Assembly: GCA_021820645.1 (NCBI GenBank)
Contig: JAKADJ010000057.1
Span: 1-10,630 of the forward strand
Direction: 5' to 3'
From: Bacillota bacterium
Lineage (GTDB): Bacteria; Bacillota_E; Sulfobacillia; Sulfobacillales; Sulfobacillaceae
Length of the DNA stretch: 10,630 nucleotides
Part shown: positions 1-6,636 of the stretch, piece by piece
Layout: every line of letters begins with the position of its first letter
Numbering within the stretch: position 1 is the stretch's first letter
The notes under the pieces: model-generated
Database searches by the model: none
Told to the model about the DNA's origin: nothing
Seen by the model: only the letters and a program-made list of their open reading frames with translations
Made by a program: the position numbers and the translations under genes

Positions 1-1
1 T

Positions 2-1462
2 CGCGACGACATCCACAAGGCCGAAGTAGCGTTTAACTCGGATGGCAAGATTGTGGCGTTCCGCGATCATCTTATGGCGGATGGTGGGGCTTATCCAGCC
101 TATCCATTCTCCGGCGCGGTGGGTGAAACGTCGCTGGCGTCACGGGTATTAACCGGACCGTATGATATTCCGTACATTGCTACCACCATCGATTGCACCT
201 ATTCCAACAAGACCCCGCTGGGAGCCTATCGGGGCGTATGGGGTCCGATTGCCTCGTTTGTACAAGAGGGTCTCATCGACCGCGTGGCGCGCGCTTTAGA
301 TAAAGATCCGGCGGAAATCCGACGGATTAACATGATCCGGCCCGATCAATTTCCTTACCGGAACTCGGCGGGTATGGTGTACGACCAGGGATCCTATGGT
401 CAGTCCATGGAAGAGGCCTTAAAACTCATCGATTACGAGGCGTTTAGGGCCCGTCAAGCCGAATTGCGCCAAAAGGGACGTTATGTCGGGGTGGGTATCT
501 CGGTCTTTGTGGAACCCACCGCGATGGCCTCTTCGGAAGCTGGGTCGGTAGGCTACGAATCGGTCTTTATTCGTGTGGAACCGACCGGGAAGGTCACCGC
601 GGCGTTGGGCCTTGGGCCAAGCGGCCAGGGTCACGAGACCACCATGGCTCAATTGATTGCGGATCAGGTGGGAGTCTACGTGGAGGATGTGGTGATCTTG
701 CACGGGGATACCGATAGCGCTCCCTTCGGAGGGGGAACCGGGGGCAGTCGCTCGGGACCAATCGGAGGCGGCGCAGCTCTCGTCGCAGGACGCGAAATGC
801 GGGGGCGCTTAGTGAAATTAGCGGCGCATCTACTCGAAGCCGGTGAAGAAGACATTGAACTAGGTGGGGGCCAGGCGTGGGTGGCTGGAGTGCCGGATCG
901 AGCCATCAGCATCAAACAGCTGGCGGAAATTGCCTATACCCACGTCAAGAAATTACCGGAGGGCTTTCCCATTGGTCTGGAATTGGTGGCGCGCTACCTA
1001 CCTAAGCGCCCTGTGACGTTTTCCAACGGGACCCACGTGGCCGAGGTCGAGGTGGATATCGCCTCGGGGGCAATTCGGGTAGTGAACTACGTCGTCGTCA
1101 ATGATTGTGGGCGACTCATCAACCCGATGATTGTGGAAGGTCAGATTCAAGGAGGCGTGGCGCAGGGGATTGGCAGCGCATTTTTGGAATCGTTGCGCTA
1201 CGATGACCAGGGGCAGTTGATGACAACGTCTTTAATGGACTATCTGTTGCCAGAAGCCACCGAGGTGCCCCGGATGACCACTCGCCATTTGGTGACCCCA
1301 TCCGAGGGCGAAGGCGGCATCAAGGGAATGGGAGAAGGATCTTTGATTGGGGCTCCGGCGGCCTTGGTTAACGCGGTGTCTGATGCCCTGGCCCCATTTG
1401 GAGCGATGGTACGCCAGCTTCCGGTGGGACCCAACGACGTCTTAGATTGGGTAGGCGCCTAG
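2..1462 (+). CDS. Xanthine dehydrogenase/CoxL-family molybdopterin-binding subunit (5' truncated)
   Basis: Large subunit of a molybdenum hydroxylase (xanthine dehydrogenase / aerobic CO dehydrogenase / aldehyde oxidase family), which binds the Mo-molybdopterin cytosine dinucleotide cofactor and hydroxylates the substrate; such subunits normally pair with FAD and 2Fe-2S subunits, not visible here. The frame is open from base 2 and the start lies upstream: 486 residues are present and roughly the first 300 of a typical 750-800 residue protein are missing. Visible family signatures are the GAYRG loop (221-235), the PSGQGHET segment, the glycine-rich GGGTGGSRSG segment and the C-terminal KGMGEGSLIGAPAA motif, whose Glu codon at 1334-1336 matches the catalytic glutamate that activates the Mo-bound hydroxyl. 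The active-site loop reads AYRGVWGP, not the AYRCSFR of form I CO dehydrogenase, so it should not be called a CO dehydrogenase. The substrate cannot be told. Confidence 0.9.
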   Translation, partial: RDDIHKAEVAFNSDGKIVAFRDHLMADGGAYPAYPFSGAVGETSLASRVLTGPYDIPYIATTIDCTYSNKTPLGAYRGVWGPIASFVQEGLIDRVARALDKDPAEIRRINMIRPDQFPYRNSAGMVYDQGSYGQSMEEALKLIDYEAFRARQAELRQKGRYVGVGISVFVEPTAMASSEAGSVGYESVFIRVEPTGKVTAALGLGPSGQGHETTMAQLIADQVGVYVEDVVILHGDTDSAPFGGGTGGSRSGPIGGGAALVAGREMRGRLVKLAAHLLEAGEEDIELGGGQAWVAGVPDRAISIKQLAEIAYTHVKKLPEGFPIGLELVARYLPKRPVTFSNGTHVAEVEVDIASGAIRVVNYVVVNDCGRLINPMIVEGQIQGGVAQGIGSAFLESLRYDDQGQLMTTSLMDYLLPEATEVPRMTTRHLVTPSEGEGGIKGMGEGSLIGAPAALVNAVSDALAPFGAMVRQLPVGPNDVLDWVGA

Positions 1463-1481
1463 ACCTCCTATAGATGTCCCA

Positions 1482-1523
1482 AAGAGAGGTTCGATAGGCC
1501 AAAGGGCCTGCCGAACCTCTCTT
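1482..1523 (+). terminator. Long hairpin, probable terminator after the molybdoenzyme gene
   Basis: Perfect 12-bp inverted repeat, arms AAGAGAGGTTCG (1482-1493) and CGAACCTCTCTT (1512-1523). Inside it is a second 5-bp stem, AGGCC (1496-1500) and GGCCT (1505-1509), closed by an AAAG loop; between the two stems one position can form a T-G wobble. It starts 20 nt after the stop codon and ends 26 nt before the next promoter. No run of T follows the 3' arm, so it is not a textbook intrinsic terminator; position and stability support a transcript-end or insulating hairpin. Confidence 0.65.
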
Positions 1524-1549
1524 GCGATCTGCCGATGATCGGGACAAGT

Positions 1550-1573
1550 TGGTATAATGGGCCAACAGGAGGT
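1550..1573 (+). promoter_or_regulatory. Extended -10 promoter and SD for the S9 peptidase gene
   Basis: TGG-TATAAT at 1550-1558 is a perfect -10 hexamer with the TGN extension. No good -35 is present at 17 bp, which extended -10 promoters tolerate. Transcription would start near 1565, leaving a leader of only about 14 nt that is almost filled by the Shine-Dalgarno AGGAGGT (1567-1573), 5 nt before the ATG at 1579. This places the start firmly at 1579. Confidence 0.75.
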
Positions 1574-1578
1574 AGACC

Positions 1579-3525
1579 ATGAAGCCAGAAGACCTATTTA
1601 AGATTCGAACCTGGGGGGATTTTTCCCTGAACCCGGAGGGGACGCGGGCGTTCCTGGTAGAATCAGGGATAGACGTCGAAGCCAACCGGGCGACCACAAC
1701 GATTGTAGAACGGCATTGGGTCAATGGCAGTTGGGAAGCGGGGCGTCCCTTTACGCGAGGGACCCGGGACGCCCATCCGGTAGTCTCCCCAGATGGAGTG
1801 TGGCTAGGGTTTTTGTCAGCGCGCCAGGAAGGCCCTCGGCAATTATGGATGATGCCGCTAGACGGTGGGGAGGCCCATCAGGTTACGCATCTACAAGGGG
1901 GCGTAAAAGACTTTAGCTGGCATCCGGATAGCCGGCGGATGGTCTTAGTGGTTCCCGTCGACCATGGCCTCTTGGAATGGTCTCCGCAATCCTCTGAAGC
2001 TAAACCCGTGACCCAGCCGCGCGTAATCGATCGCCAATTTTACAAACTAGATGGGACCGGTTTCTTTGGCAAAAACACTGACCAATTGGTGATGCTGGAT
2101 GTCGATTCGGAACAGGTGGAATTGGTCTCGGGAGGCACCCTATCCTATGCCAATCCCCAATTTTCTGCGGATGGCAGTCTCCTCTATTATCTGAGATCGA
2201 ATCGCGAAGGCGCCGGGATCCATCCCGGGGAGCGTGAGTTATGGCAGTACAATTTCAAGACTCGGCAACATCAAAGGCGGACCGATTGGCATTGGAGCAT
2301 TCAGGACTACCAGTGGAATCGTGATGACTCGGGTTGTGCGGTGGTGATCAGTAAACCGGAAGAAATGGGTTACGGCAACACCGAACTCTGGTACTGGGAT
2401 GGGGACACGAAACGTCCCTTATCCACATCACTGGATCGGCCGATTGGGGACAGTGCGGTAACGGACGTGCCGGTAAGTGGGCCCACTCGTCCCATCTTCT
2501 CCCCGGATCAACAATCCATCTATGCGGCTGTGTCGTCTGAAGGCACAGTGCATCTATGGGAGTTCCCATTAGATGCGGCAAAAAGTGCCCAGGCGCTAAC
2601 TGGCGGGCACTTTATGCTGTACGGATTTACTTACCAAAACCAGCATTGGCTTTTGGGCCTCGCGGATAGTACGCATCCTTCGGGTGTTGCGGCCGAACCG
2701 GCTGCCGACTTACGGGTAGAGTGGGCAGACGTCCCCTGGGATCCACAAAGTCTCTCCGCTCCCACGGAGTTTTGGGCGACGAGTGACGATGGAACCCCAG
2801 TCCAGGCCTGGGTGCAACGACCGACAGGAGAGGGACCGTGGCCTACCATTTTGGAGATTCATGGCGGTCCCATGATGATGTATGGGTGGCGTTACGTGTT
2901 TGAGTTTCACTGGCTACTGAGCCAGGGCTACGCCGTGGTGTATTCGAACCCCAGAGGTTCGGTCGGATATGGCCACGAGTTTTGTGGGCGGATCATTGGG
3001 CAATGGGGCGACCGAGATTACGCTGACCTGACTGCCGTGCTGGACCAAGCTCTAGAACGTTTCAGCGACCTCGATTCGACGCGTCTTGGCGTGGCGGGTG
3101 GCAGCTATGGCGGCTTCATGGTCAATTGGATGCTCGGGCACACGGAGCGGTTTCGTGCCGGAATTACCATGCGCTCGGTAGTAAACCGATTCAGTGCAAT
3201 GGGATCCAGTGACATGGGATGGTTACGGGTGCCACAGTATGGCACCAAACCCTGGTGGGAAGAACCCGAGCCCTATTGGGATCAATCGCCGCTCAAATAT
3301 GCGAGTGCGATTCGCACGCCCCTTCTCATTGAACATCAAGCCGAAGACCAGCGACTCCCGGTGGAACAAGGAGAACAGCTGTATAGTGCGCTCAAGTATT
3401 TGGGGCGCGAGGTGCGGATGGTCGTCTATCCCGAGGAATCGCACGGCATGAGTCGAAACGGGAAGCCGTTGAATCGGGTGCATCGGCTGAAAACCCATGC
3501 GGCCTGGTGGAGGAAATATCTCTAA
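1579..3525 (+). CDS. S9 family peptidase (prolyl oligopeptidase / acylaminoacyl-peptidase type)
   Basis: Serine peptidase of 648 residues expected to cleave short or N-acylated peptides in the cytoplasm; no signal peptide is seen. Residues about 1-390 form the beta-propeller, with PD40/TolB-like blades visible as SPDGVWLGFLS, HPDSRRM and SPDQQSIYA motifs and LW or W before the turn. Residues about 400-648 are the alpha/beta hydrolase domain: HGGP oxyanion region, NPRGSVGYG, nucleophile Ser509 in GGSYGG, Asp590 in AEDQRLP and His622 in ESHGMS. The catalytic spacing is as in the family and all three residues are present, so the enzyme should be active. The start is fixed by AGGAGG 5 nt upstream and by a perfect extended -10 promoter. 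A TRIC-family membrane gene follows 26 nt after the stop, probably in the same transcript. True substrate (oligopeptide, acyl peptide or dipeptide) cannot be read from sequence. Confidence 0.93.
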   Translation: MKPEDLFKIRTWGDFSLNPEGTRAFLVESGIDVEANRATTTIVERHWVNGSWEAGRPFTRGTRDAHPVVSPDGVWLGFLSARQEGPRQLWMMPLDGGEAHQVTHLQGGVKDFSWHPDSRRMVLVVPVDHGLLEWSPQSSEAKPVTQPRVIDRQFYKLDGTGFFGKNTDQLVMLDVDSEQVELVSGGTLSYANPQFSADGSLLYYLRSNREGAGIHPGERELWQYNFKTRQHQRRTDWHWSIQDYQWNRDDSGCAVVISKPEEMGYGNTELWYWDGDTKRPLSTSLDRPIGDSAVTDVPVSGPTRPIFSPDQQSIYAAVSSEGTVHLWEFPLDAAKSAQALTGGHFMLYGFTYQNQHWLLGLADSTHPSGVAAEPAADLRVEWADVPWDPQSLSAPTEFWATSDDGTPVQAWVQRPTGEGPWPTILEIHGGPMMMYGWRYVFEFHWLLSQGYAVVYSNPRGSVGYGHEFCGRIIGQWGDRDYADLTAVLDQALERFSDLDSTRLGVAGGSYGGFMVNWMLGHTERFRAGITMRSVVNRFSAMGSSDMGWLRVPQYGTKPWWEEPEPYWDQSPLKYASAIRTPLLIEHQAEDQRLPVEQGEQLYSALKYLGREVRMVVYPEESHGMSRNGKPLNRVHRLKTHAAWWRKYL

Positions 3526-3539
3526 GCGAACACAATGTT

Positions 3540-3554
3540 GAGGTGTCGTGCGTG
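3540..3554 (+). promoter_or_regulatory. SD and GTG start that fix the 5' end of the TRIC-like gene
   Basis: GAGGTG (3540-3545) lies 6 nt before the in-frame GTG at 3552. The upstream in-frame GTG at 3507 lies inside the peptidase gene and has no comparable site at the right distance. The ATG at 3561 would be 15 nt from the SD. Confidence 0.6.
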
Positions 3555-4181
3555 ATTCTAATGGTTCTGAGTGTGGTGGGTAGTGCGGGATTTGCCTTAA
3601 GCGGTGCCTTGGTCGGGCTTGAACAGGAATATGATGTGTTCGGGGTGCTGGTCCTCGGGTTGGTGACCGCATTTGGAGGCGGCATTATCCGTAATCTCAT
3701 TGTCGGGATTCCAGTGGCAGAGATTTGGCACCAAGGGCCTCCATTTGTGGCAGCCTTAGTCGCCATGACGTTGGCCATTGGACTCCCGATTACGTGGAAC
3801 CGTTATGGGAAAACCCCGATGCTGCTTTTTGATGCGATCGGCCTCGCCACCTTTGCGGTACAGGGAGCCCTTTACGCGGTGCGGGTCCATGCATCCCTGG
3901 GAGCCATTGTTGCAGCGGGAACAATTACGGGGATTGGGGGTGGAATTATCCGCGACGTGCTGGCTCAGAGAAAGCCTCTCGTCCTCCGCGAGGAAATTTA
4001 CGCAGCCTGGGCTCTTTTAGCCGGTCTCGTGATAGGACTCGGGCTCGTGAATCCGCATCGTGCCTTGCAGGTTTATACGTTGATTTTACTGGTGTTTTTG
4101 CTGCGGTTCTTTTCGGTCAAGTTGGCGTGGCATTTACCTCGGGGCCCCAAGCCTCCGAGCCAGGAGTCGTCCCTCGGATGA
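3552..4181 (+). CDS. TRIC / UPF0126 family membrane protein
   Basis: Integral membrane protein of 209 residues, the usual length for prokaryotic TRIC (trimeric intracellular cation channel) homologues, earlier called UPF0126 or glycine-transporter-like. It shows the internal duplication of the family: FALSGA (14-19) and GGGIIRN (42-48) in the first half recur as FAVQGA (101-106) and GGGIIRD (129-135) in the second. Each half has about three hydrophobic helices, with a seventh near 172-187. The two GGG kinks line the channel in known bacterial and archaeal TRIC structures. The start at GTG 3552 gives the normal short N-terminus; a start at GTG 3507 would add 15 residues overlapping the peptidase gene by 19 nt and cannot be excluded. 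It follows the S9 peptidase by 26 nt without an evident promoter, so co-transcription is likely. Cation (K+) permeation is inferred from family only. Confidence 0.88.
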   Translation: MILMVLSVVGSAGFALSGALVGLEQEYDVFGVLVLGLVTAFGGGIIRNLIVGIPVAEIWHQGPPFVAALVAMTLAIGLPITWNRYGKTPMLLFDAIGLATFAVQGALYAVRVHASLGAIVAAGTITGIGGGIIRDVLAQRKPLVLREEIYAAWALLAGLVIGLGLVNPHRALQVYTLILLVFLLRFFSVKLAWHLPRGPKPPSQESSLG

Positions 4182-4205
4182 GGCCCTAAAACAACCCTGG
4201 CTTCA

Positions 4206-4235
4206 GTCGACTCCAGGCGCCACTTAGGCTAAAAT
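4206..4235 (+). promoter_or_regulatory. Candidate sigma-A-type promoter for uppP
   Basis: TCGACT (4206-4211, 4 of 6 to TTGACA), 18-bp spacer and TAAAAT (4230-4235, 5 of 6 to TATAAT) lie in the 111-bp gap between the TRIC-like gene and uppP. Transcription would start near 4242, giving a leader of about 50 nt. Confidence 0.45.
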
Positions 4236-4274
4236 GGGCAAGATTGCAAACGATCGGTTCGATGGTTCGTCTAT

Positions 4275-4295
4275 AAGGAGGATTTTATCGTCGTG
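4275..4295 (+). promoter_or_regulatory. SD with long spacer before the uppP GTG start
   Basis: AAGGAGG (4275-4281) is a near-perfect Shine-Dalgarno, with an 11-nt spacer to the GTG at 4293. No closer in-frame ATG, GTG or TTG exists, so GTG 4293 is taken as the start. Confidence 0.6.
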
Positions 4296-5141
4296 TCGCA
4301 TCCCTATTTAGTCCCGGCGCTCTTCGCTGGCTTGATCCAAGGTATTGTCGAATGGCTGCCCGTGAGCAGTAAAACCATGATTACGATCTACTTCACGATT
4401 CTCGGCATTAAGGTGCAAAACGCCTACGATCTCGGCCTGATTGCGAATTTTGGATCCTTTTTTGCGGCACTCTATTATTTTCGTCGCGAAGCCTGGTCCA
4501 CCTTAAAGGCTTTAGGTCATCCTTTTAGCGATGAGCCTTACGCTAAACTCCTGCGCTTTCTGTTTATTGGTACCTTAGCTACAGGAATCATCGGCATCCC
4601 GATTTATGTCGCGGTGCGCCACACCTTTAGTTCGGTGGGCGGCTCGATTGCGATGATTATTATCGGGCTTCTTTTGTTGTTTACGGCCACCTTGATGCGA
4701 CGTAAGGAAAAGATGATAGTGTCCGCGCGTGCTACCGATGCGCCGCCCAAAGATCCCAACCTCAAGGCGGCGGTGTTAACCGGAGCCATGCAAGGTCTTG
4801 CGGCATTGCCGGGGATTAGCCGCAGTGGAATGACCATTACTCCCTTACTTTGGATGGGATTCAACGGAGAAGAGGCGATTCGTCTCTCCTTCATGTTGGA
4901 CGTGTTGTCCTTGGTAGGCGCCGGGGTGGTGCCTCTAGTGATTGGAAGTGGAGGGCAATCGGCCGTGGCTCAATTCGGCCTCAGCACCACAATCTTGATG
5001 GTGGCTGTGGCGTCCGTCGTCTCGTTCGCGGCCATTAATGCGGTGCTGAACGTGGCAAAACGACTACGGACCTCCACCGTGACTTATGTCATCGCAGGGA
5101 TTACCCTGGTGGTGGCCGTTGCCGCCGTTATGGGCCTTTAG
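4293..5141 (+). CDS. uppP: Undecaprenyl-diphosphatase UppP/BacA family, variant active site
   Basis: Polytopic membrane phosphatase family that recycles the C55 lipid carrier of cell-wall synthesis by removing a phosphate from undecaprenyl diphosphate on the outer face of the membrane; 282 residues, normal length, about eight hydrophobic segments. The first motif is QGIVEWLPVSSKTM (16-29): Gln16 and Glu20 fit the (E/Q)xxxE pattern and LPVSS is intact. The position that is His (His30 in E. coli, in SSTGH) is Met29 here. The second motif PGISRSGMT (173-181) keeps Ser176, Arg177 and Thr181. I recall SSKT-type variants in some archaeal and thermophile UppP proteins, so this may be a subfamily and not a broken enzyme, but activity on C55-PP is less sure than for the canonical form. 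It has its own promoter and SD, and its stop abuts the convergent methyltransferase-like gene. Confidence 0.88.
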   Translation: MSHPYLVPALFAGLIQGIVEWLPVSSKTMITIYFTILGIKVQNAYDLGLIANFGSFFAALYYFRREAWSTLKALGHPFSDEPYAKLLRFLFIGTLATGIIGIPIYVAVRHTFSSVGGSIAMIIIGLLLLFTATLMRRKEKMIVSARATDAPPKDPNLKAAVLTGAMQGLAALPGISRSGMTITPLLWMGFNGEEAIRLSFMLDVLSLVGAGVVPLVIGSGGQSAVAQFGLSTTILMVAVASVVSFAAINAVLNVAKRLRTSTVTYVIAGITLVVAVAAVMGL

Positions 5142-5609
5142 TCACAACCACCGTCGGACACGCCGTTGGTAGTCCTGATAGGTGTTGCCAAACTTTTCGG
5201 TGAGGTAGCGCTCCTCGCGCGCGATCACTCCAAACCGGATGATGAGAAGCACGGGAACCAATAGAATCCAAAGCCAGAGCGTGGCAAAAAGCCACCCAAG
5301 GCCGATGTCGACACCTGCCATAGAAAGATAAATTGGATTGCGAGTGTAGCGGTATGGTCCGGAGTCGACGATGGTAGTGGTCGGTCGATTCGGGTCAGCA
5401 TGGGTGCCGGCGTGGTGCATGGTGTATAGACTAAAGACGGCTACGCCGAGCCCGGACCCGATGAGGAGCCACCCGATGGCACTCCGAATCGGCGCCGCGA
5501 CCGGAAGCCAAGGCAGAGGCAACAGCCAGGTCAGGAGAAAACCTAGTCCGATCCCGATAGCAAATATGAGCGGTGGCGGCGCTATGACACCTGGTCGATC
5601 GTCTACCAT
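5142..5609 (-). CDS. Isoprenylcysteine carboxyl methyltransferase (ICMT)-like membrane methyltransferase
   Basis: Small membrane protein of 155 residues in the ICMT / phospholipid methyltransferase superfamily. Hydrophobic helices lie at about 11-32, 41-62 and 96-129. The signature GPYRYTRNPIY (84-94) and the C-terminal EERYLTEKFG (132-141) followed by Y..Y...V.RW form the S-adenosylmethionine-binding region of this fold. Bacteria lack prenylated CaaX proteins, so the methyl acceptor is unknown; a lipid or small-molecule O-, N- or S-methylation is possible. I chose ATG 5609 because GGGAGGTGT ends 4 nt upstream and because the promoter at 5644-5672 would start transcription near 5637; the upstream in-frame ATG at 5636 would sit at the transcript end without an SD. 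The stop codon lies directly next to the convergent uppP stop. Confidence 0.85.
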   Translation of the reverse strand: MVDDRPGVIAPPPLIFAIGIGLGFLLTWLLPLPWLPVAAPIRSAIGWLLIGSGLGVAVFSLYTMHHAGTHADPNRPTTTIVDSGPYRYTRNPIYLSMAGVDIGLGWLFATLWLWILLVPVLLIIRFGVIAREERYLTEKFGNTYQDYQRRVRRWL

Positions 5610-5613
5610 TGGG

Positions 5614-5622
5614 ACACCTCCC
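5614..5622 (-). promoter_or_regulatory. SD that decides the ICMT-like start
   Basis: Minus-strand GGGAGGTGT (5622 to 5614), with the GGGAGG core 7 nt before ATG at 5609. The longer frame from ATG 5636 has no such site. Confidence 0.7.
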
Positions 5623-5643
5623 AAGGTCTTATACATGGGAGTG

Positions 5644-5672
5644 ATCTTAAACTCTTTAGGTCAGATTGTCAG
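5644..5672 (-). promoter_or_regulatory. Sigma-A-type promoter for the ICMT-like gene
   Basis: On the minus strand, CTGACA (5672-5667, 5 of 6 to TTGACA), a 17-bp spacer and TAAGAT (5649-5644, 4 of 6 to TATAAT). The predicted start of transcription is near 5637, about 28 nt before ATG 5609. Confidence 0.55.
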
Positions 5673-5703
5673 TAATCATCTCCCGGTCGGGGCAAATAGC
5701 CGA

Positions 5704-6111
5704 TCACTGGGGGGCGACGAACCGCTTGGTTCGGCCTTTGGGAACTTGGCGATAAAGAAATTACGCCTTTACCTCGTCAAGCCGTAATGCCAATTGATCT
5801 ACCGTATCTGATAACAGCGTGATCTAAATCGCGGTGCCTTCGCGGTGAATGTATGGAAAAGGCATTGGCAAGCGGTGCGATTTGGCCGGGGCTCCGCGTT
5901 CGGCCCATGTGTCCTGATAGGCCTCGTGCGAAAGGGGCCCCAATGCTAAAACCAGGTCAGCGACTCCCAGGATATTATAGTTCCGGTGATGATGCCCATC
6001 GTTCCGCGTATTCGGGTAGAGGTACCTCGGATTTTCCCATATCTTGCTGCCCGTCATGACCATGATCTCCCGGGGTTCTCGGATTATCGAGGCATGAGTT
6101 ATGGGTGGCAT
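5704..6111 (-). pseudogene. Probable decayed protein-coding remnant, unknown family
   Basis: A minus-strand frame from ATG 6111 has protein-like content: an ADLVLALGPLSHEAY segment, a PMPFPYIHREGT segment, then a TAG at 5826-5824. The same frame continues after the stop with DTVDQLALRLDEVKA, meets a TAA at 5763-5761, and continues with YRQVPKGRTKRFVAPQ to a TGA at 5706-5704. Amphipathic, charged, protein-like sequence on both sides of two in-frame stops, with codon choice like the neighbouring genes, suggests the 3' part of a gene inactivated by point mutations. ATG 6111 has no SD and further stops lie upstream in frame, so the 5' part is lost or frame-shifted. I do not recognise the family. 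Alternatives: a short real protein (95 residues, 5824-6111) or chance. Confidence 0.4.
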
Positions 6112-6140
6112 GGGACGGATCGCTCGTCAACTTGGAAGCG

Positions 6141-6187
6141 TTGGCCAGACCTAGACAGTACGACAAGATGCGTGCCGGTCTGGCCAA
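6141..6187. repeat. Perfect 11-bp inverted repeat downstream of ppiB
   Basis: Arms TTGGCCAGACC (6141-6151) and GGTCTGGCCAA (6177-6187) are perfect complements separated by 25 nt. The near arm is 24 nt past the ppiB stop codon, so in the minus-strand transcript it forms a stable stem-loop at the 3' end. It lacks a following U-run, so it may be a factor-assisted terminator or mRNA-stability hairpin, a protein-binding site, or a repeat-family element. Confidence 0.65.
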
Positions 6188-6210
6188 AACCTCCCAAGAT
6201 TGTCGGTGTC

Positions 6211-6636
6211 CTAGTCTTGAATCGTGACCTTGGTCATGTGGTTGCCTTGTTTAATCGCATCGACGACATCAAGGCCCTCGACGACCCGGCCAAACACGGT
6301 ATGCACGCCGTCCAAGTGTGCTTGTGGGCTATGGCAGATGAAAAACTGGCTGCCGCCGGTGTCTTTTCCCGCGTGGGCCATCGATAGGGAGCCGCGTAGG
6401 TGCTTATGGGGGTTACCCTCGGTTTCACATTTGATGGTGTAGCCGGGACCACCAGTGCCGTTGCCCTTGGGGTCTCCGCCTTGAATCACAAAATTGGGAA
6501 TGACCCGATGAAAAGTGAGCCCATCGTAGAATCCAGACTTTGCCAGTTTGGCAAAATTGGCCACCGTGCCCGGGGCTTCGTTGGGATATAAATCAACAAC
6601 CATGGTGCCGTGTTCGGTCTCAATAACGGCTTGCAT
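6211..6636 (-). CDS. ppiB: Cyclophilin-type peptidyl-prolyl cis-trans isomerase
   Basis: Cytoplasmic folding catalyst of 141 residues, the short single-domain PpiB form without signal peptide. It carries the family core: FHRVI (42-46) with catalytic Arg44, QGGDP (52-56), GSQFFI (95-100) and [10 protein letters not shown] (107-116). The residue matching Trp121 of human cyclophilin A is His107, as in many bacterial cyclophilins that bind cyclosporin weakly. AGAGGAGG upstream, with the AGGAGG core 6 nt before ATG 6636, fixes the start. This SD and start lie within or just before the end of the upstream lipoate/octanoate transferase gene, whose stop falls 17 nt inside ppiB, so translation is probably coupled. 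An 11-bp inverted repeat follows the stop. Confidence 0.96.
   Translation of the reverse strand: MQAVIETEHGTMVVDLYPNEAPGTVANFAKLAKSGFYDGLTFHRVIPNFVIQGGDPKGNGTGGPGYTIKCETEGNPHKHLRGSLSMAHAGKDTGGSQFFICHSPQAHLDGVHTVFGRVVEGLDVVDAIKQGNHMTKVTIQD

Larger units (their letters stand above)
5673..6210. other. 538-bp stretch without an intact gene
   Basis: Between the ICMT-like promoter and the ppiB stop, no frame gives a complete protein with an SD and a family signature. It holds a degraded minus-strand frame (about 5704-6111), a perfect 11-bp inverted repeat (6141-6187) and a small hairpin with CGAACC and GGTTCG arms and a GCTT loop (5718-5733). No tRNA-like or riboswitch-like fold was recognised. 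Plus-strand frames here are mirror frames without coding character. Confidence 0.5.

Noticed and set aside
221..1462. Form I CO dehydrogenase large subunit (CoxL)
   Set aside because: The diagnostic AYRCSFR loop is absent.
3223..3672. 149-residue minus-strand open frame opposite the peptidase and TRIC-like genes
   Set aside because: Proline/arginine-rich antisense shadow of two convincing plus-strand genes.
4196..4217. CCTGG...CCAGG inverted repeat after the TRIC-like gene as a terminator
   Set aside because: Only 5 bp with a 12-nt loop; too weak, and it overlaps the proposed -35 of uppP.
5718..5733. Hairpin with CGAACC and GGTTCG arms as a terminator
   Set aside because: Only 6 bp, no T-run directly after it, and no intact gene ends beside it.
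5371..5787. 138-residue plus-strand open frame
   Set aside because: It is the mirror of the ICMT-like gene, which has strong family motifs, promoter and SD on the minus strand; the plus frame shows no motif and no SD.
5986..6387. 133-residue plus-strand open frame
   Set aside because: It runs into the antisense of ppiB and has no SD or recognisable domain.
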